From NCBI GenBank assembly GCA_036389715.1, contig DASVWH010000200.1, forward strand, positions 1 to 15,447: a stretch of 15,447 bases of DNA, written 5' to 3'. Positions 14,657 to 15,447 of this stretch are shown piece by piece. This DNA comes from DASVWH01 sp036389715. Lineage in GTDB: Bacteria; Acidobacteriota; Blastocatellia; Pyrinomonadales; Pyrinomonadaceae. The notes under the pieces were generated by a model that worked only from the letters and a program-made list of their open reading frames with translations, was not told where the DNA came from and did no database searches. The translations under genes and the position numbers were made by a program. The number at the start of each line of letters is the position of its first letter. Within the stretch, counting starts at the first letter, position 1.

Positions 14657-15447
14657 TTAAGGAACGACGCGCACGGGCAGTTGCGCGACGGACGGGACGA
14701 TGGCCCCGATGAAGCTCTTGAGCAGCCGCCTGCCGCTCGAAGTCGGCACATCTATGACATCATTGGGTTGCAGCGCGATGTCCTCCGCCCTCTTCTTATC
14801 AATCGCGTTCAGGTCAACGAAGATTTCCGTCTTGGTCGTGCTTCCGGGCAGTTGCCGGATGATACGCACGCGGTCGCTCTTCGTGTCCGGCATCTTGCCG
14901 CCGGCCATCGCAATCGCGGTCGAAACCGTAATCTGCTCTTTGAGCGGAATCGCCGAAGGCTTAAAGACGTTGCCGACGATGTAGACCATGTCGGCATCCG
15001 GGAGCGTGATGATGTCGCCGGGCCGGACGTAGGGGTTAGCCCGCTCTTCACCGCGCAGCGTCTCGTCCAGGCGGTAGGAGACGAACCCGGCCCTGGCGAT
15101 CTCGTCGGCGCTCTCGGCCTGCGTCTCGTCGCACGAGATGGTGGAGACCGGGGTGTGAATCACCTGTATGCTGCGCCCGGCCCGGTCCGCAGGCCCGTGC
15201 GCGAAGGTCAACAGCTCAAGCAGGCGGACGCGGCGCTGAAGCTGAAAACGCCCCGGCGAATTGACCGCGCCGATGACGGCCACCGGCTGCGACTGGTATT
15301 CCTTGACGAAGACGTTGACCTGCGGGTGCTTCTGGTACTTCAGATAGAGCCTGGCGACCTCCTTCTCCAGCTCGCTCTCGGTCCGGCAGGCGGCGCGAAT
15401 CTCCTCTTCGATGAGGGGCATCCGAATCATCCCGCGCCCGTCCACCC
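14657..15447 (-). CDS. Polysaccharide export outer-membrane protein (OPX/Wza type), C-terminal part; 5' end outside the window
   Basis: About 263 codons are visible. The frame is open to the right edge, so the true start is beyond it; the GTG at 15445 is most likely an internal valine. The fragment begins in the end of the polysaccharide-export domain (GRGMIRMPLIEEEIRAAC, then ELEKEVARLYLKYQKHPQVNVFV). SLBB-type repeats follow: VAVIGAVNSPGRFQL, later YVRPGDIITLPDADMVYIVGNVFKPSAIPL, and LQPNDVIDVPTS near the end. The last ~22 residues (RLLKSFIGAIVPSVAQLPVRVV) could form the C-terminal helix that in Wza lines the outer-membrane pore. The signal peptide and lipobox cannot be seen. It pairs functionally with the Wzc-type gene downstream as the outer-membrane exit for the glycan. 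Confidence 0.92.
   Translation of the reverse strand, partial: VDGRGMIRMPLIEEEIRAACRTESELEKEVARLYLKYQKHPQVNVFVKEYQSQPVAVIGAVNSPGRFQLQRRVRLLELLTFAHGPADRAGRSIQVIHTPVSTISCDETQAESADEIARAGFVSYRLDETLRGEERANPYVRPGDIITLPDADMVYIVGNVFKPSAIPLKEQITVSTAIAMAGGKMPDTKSDRVRIIRQLPGSTTKTEIFVDLNAIDKKRAEDIALQPNDVIDVPTSSGRRLLKSFIGAIVPSVAQLPVRVVP

Noticed and set aside
1..15447. CRISPR arrays, tRNA/rRNA genes, insertion sequences, phage or defence genes
   Set aside because: No regular repeats, no tRNA-like cloverleaf and no transposase, integrase or nuclease motif were seen; nearly the whole window is accounted for by glycan genes.

Overview
The window is a dense block of surface-polysaccharide genes from a high-GC bacterium. 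Every convincing gene lies on the minus strand, so the cluster reads from the right edge to the left edge. Long plus-strand frames exist, but they are antisense shadows of GC-rich genes. I infer a member of the Acidobacteriota (perhaps Blastocatellia/Pyrinomonadales) from the style of the tyrosine-autokinase tail and the Wzm/Wzt pair. That assignment rests on general familiarity, not on a marker gene, and is tentative.

Right third (15447 to about 8650) is the export machinery. In order of transcription it holds a polysaccharide-export outer-membrane protein (OPX/Wza type, 5' end outside the window), a Wzc-type polysaccharide co-polymerase with a BY-kinase domain and an eight-tyrosine tail, a membrane acyltransferase-3 protein, an ABC-2 permease (Wzm type), and an ABC ATPase (Wzt type) with an extra C-terminal domain of the glycan-recognition kind.

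Middle and left (8640 to 1) is the glycan-building and decorating module. It holds an FkbM methyltransferase, a second compact SAM-methyltransferase-like protein, an extended-SDR NDP-sugar epimerase/dehydratase, a GT-B glycosyltransferase, a 182-nt gap, two GT-A family 2 glycosyltransferases, a left-handed beta-helix acyltransferase, two class I methyltransferases (one with a C-terminal hydrophobic segment, one with an N-terminal zinc ribbon), and the first 204 codons of a GT-B glycosyltransferase that runs off the left edge.

Junctions are mostly overlaps or gaps under 50 nt, including three kinds of 4-nt start/stop overlap (ATGA, GTGA, TTGA) and one TAGTG. This points to one long translationally coupled operon whose promoter lies right of the window. 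The only sizeable break is the gap at 4672-4853; a smaller one of about 100 nt separates the OPX and kinase genes.

Working model (inference): cytoplasmic glycosyltransferases build a glycan on a lipid carrier. The epimerase supplies a modified sugar. Up to four methyltransferases and two acyltransferases decorate the chain. Wzm/Wzt carries the finished chain across the inner membrane, with the Wzt C-terminal domain possibly recognising a modified end. The Wzc/OPX pair takes it through the periplasm and outer membrane. No Wzx, Wzy or initiating phosphoglycosyltransferase is visible here. An ABC exporter beside a Wzc-class kinase is the most noteworthy architectural point. No RNA genes, CRISPR arrays, insertion sequences or integrases were seen.
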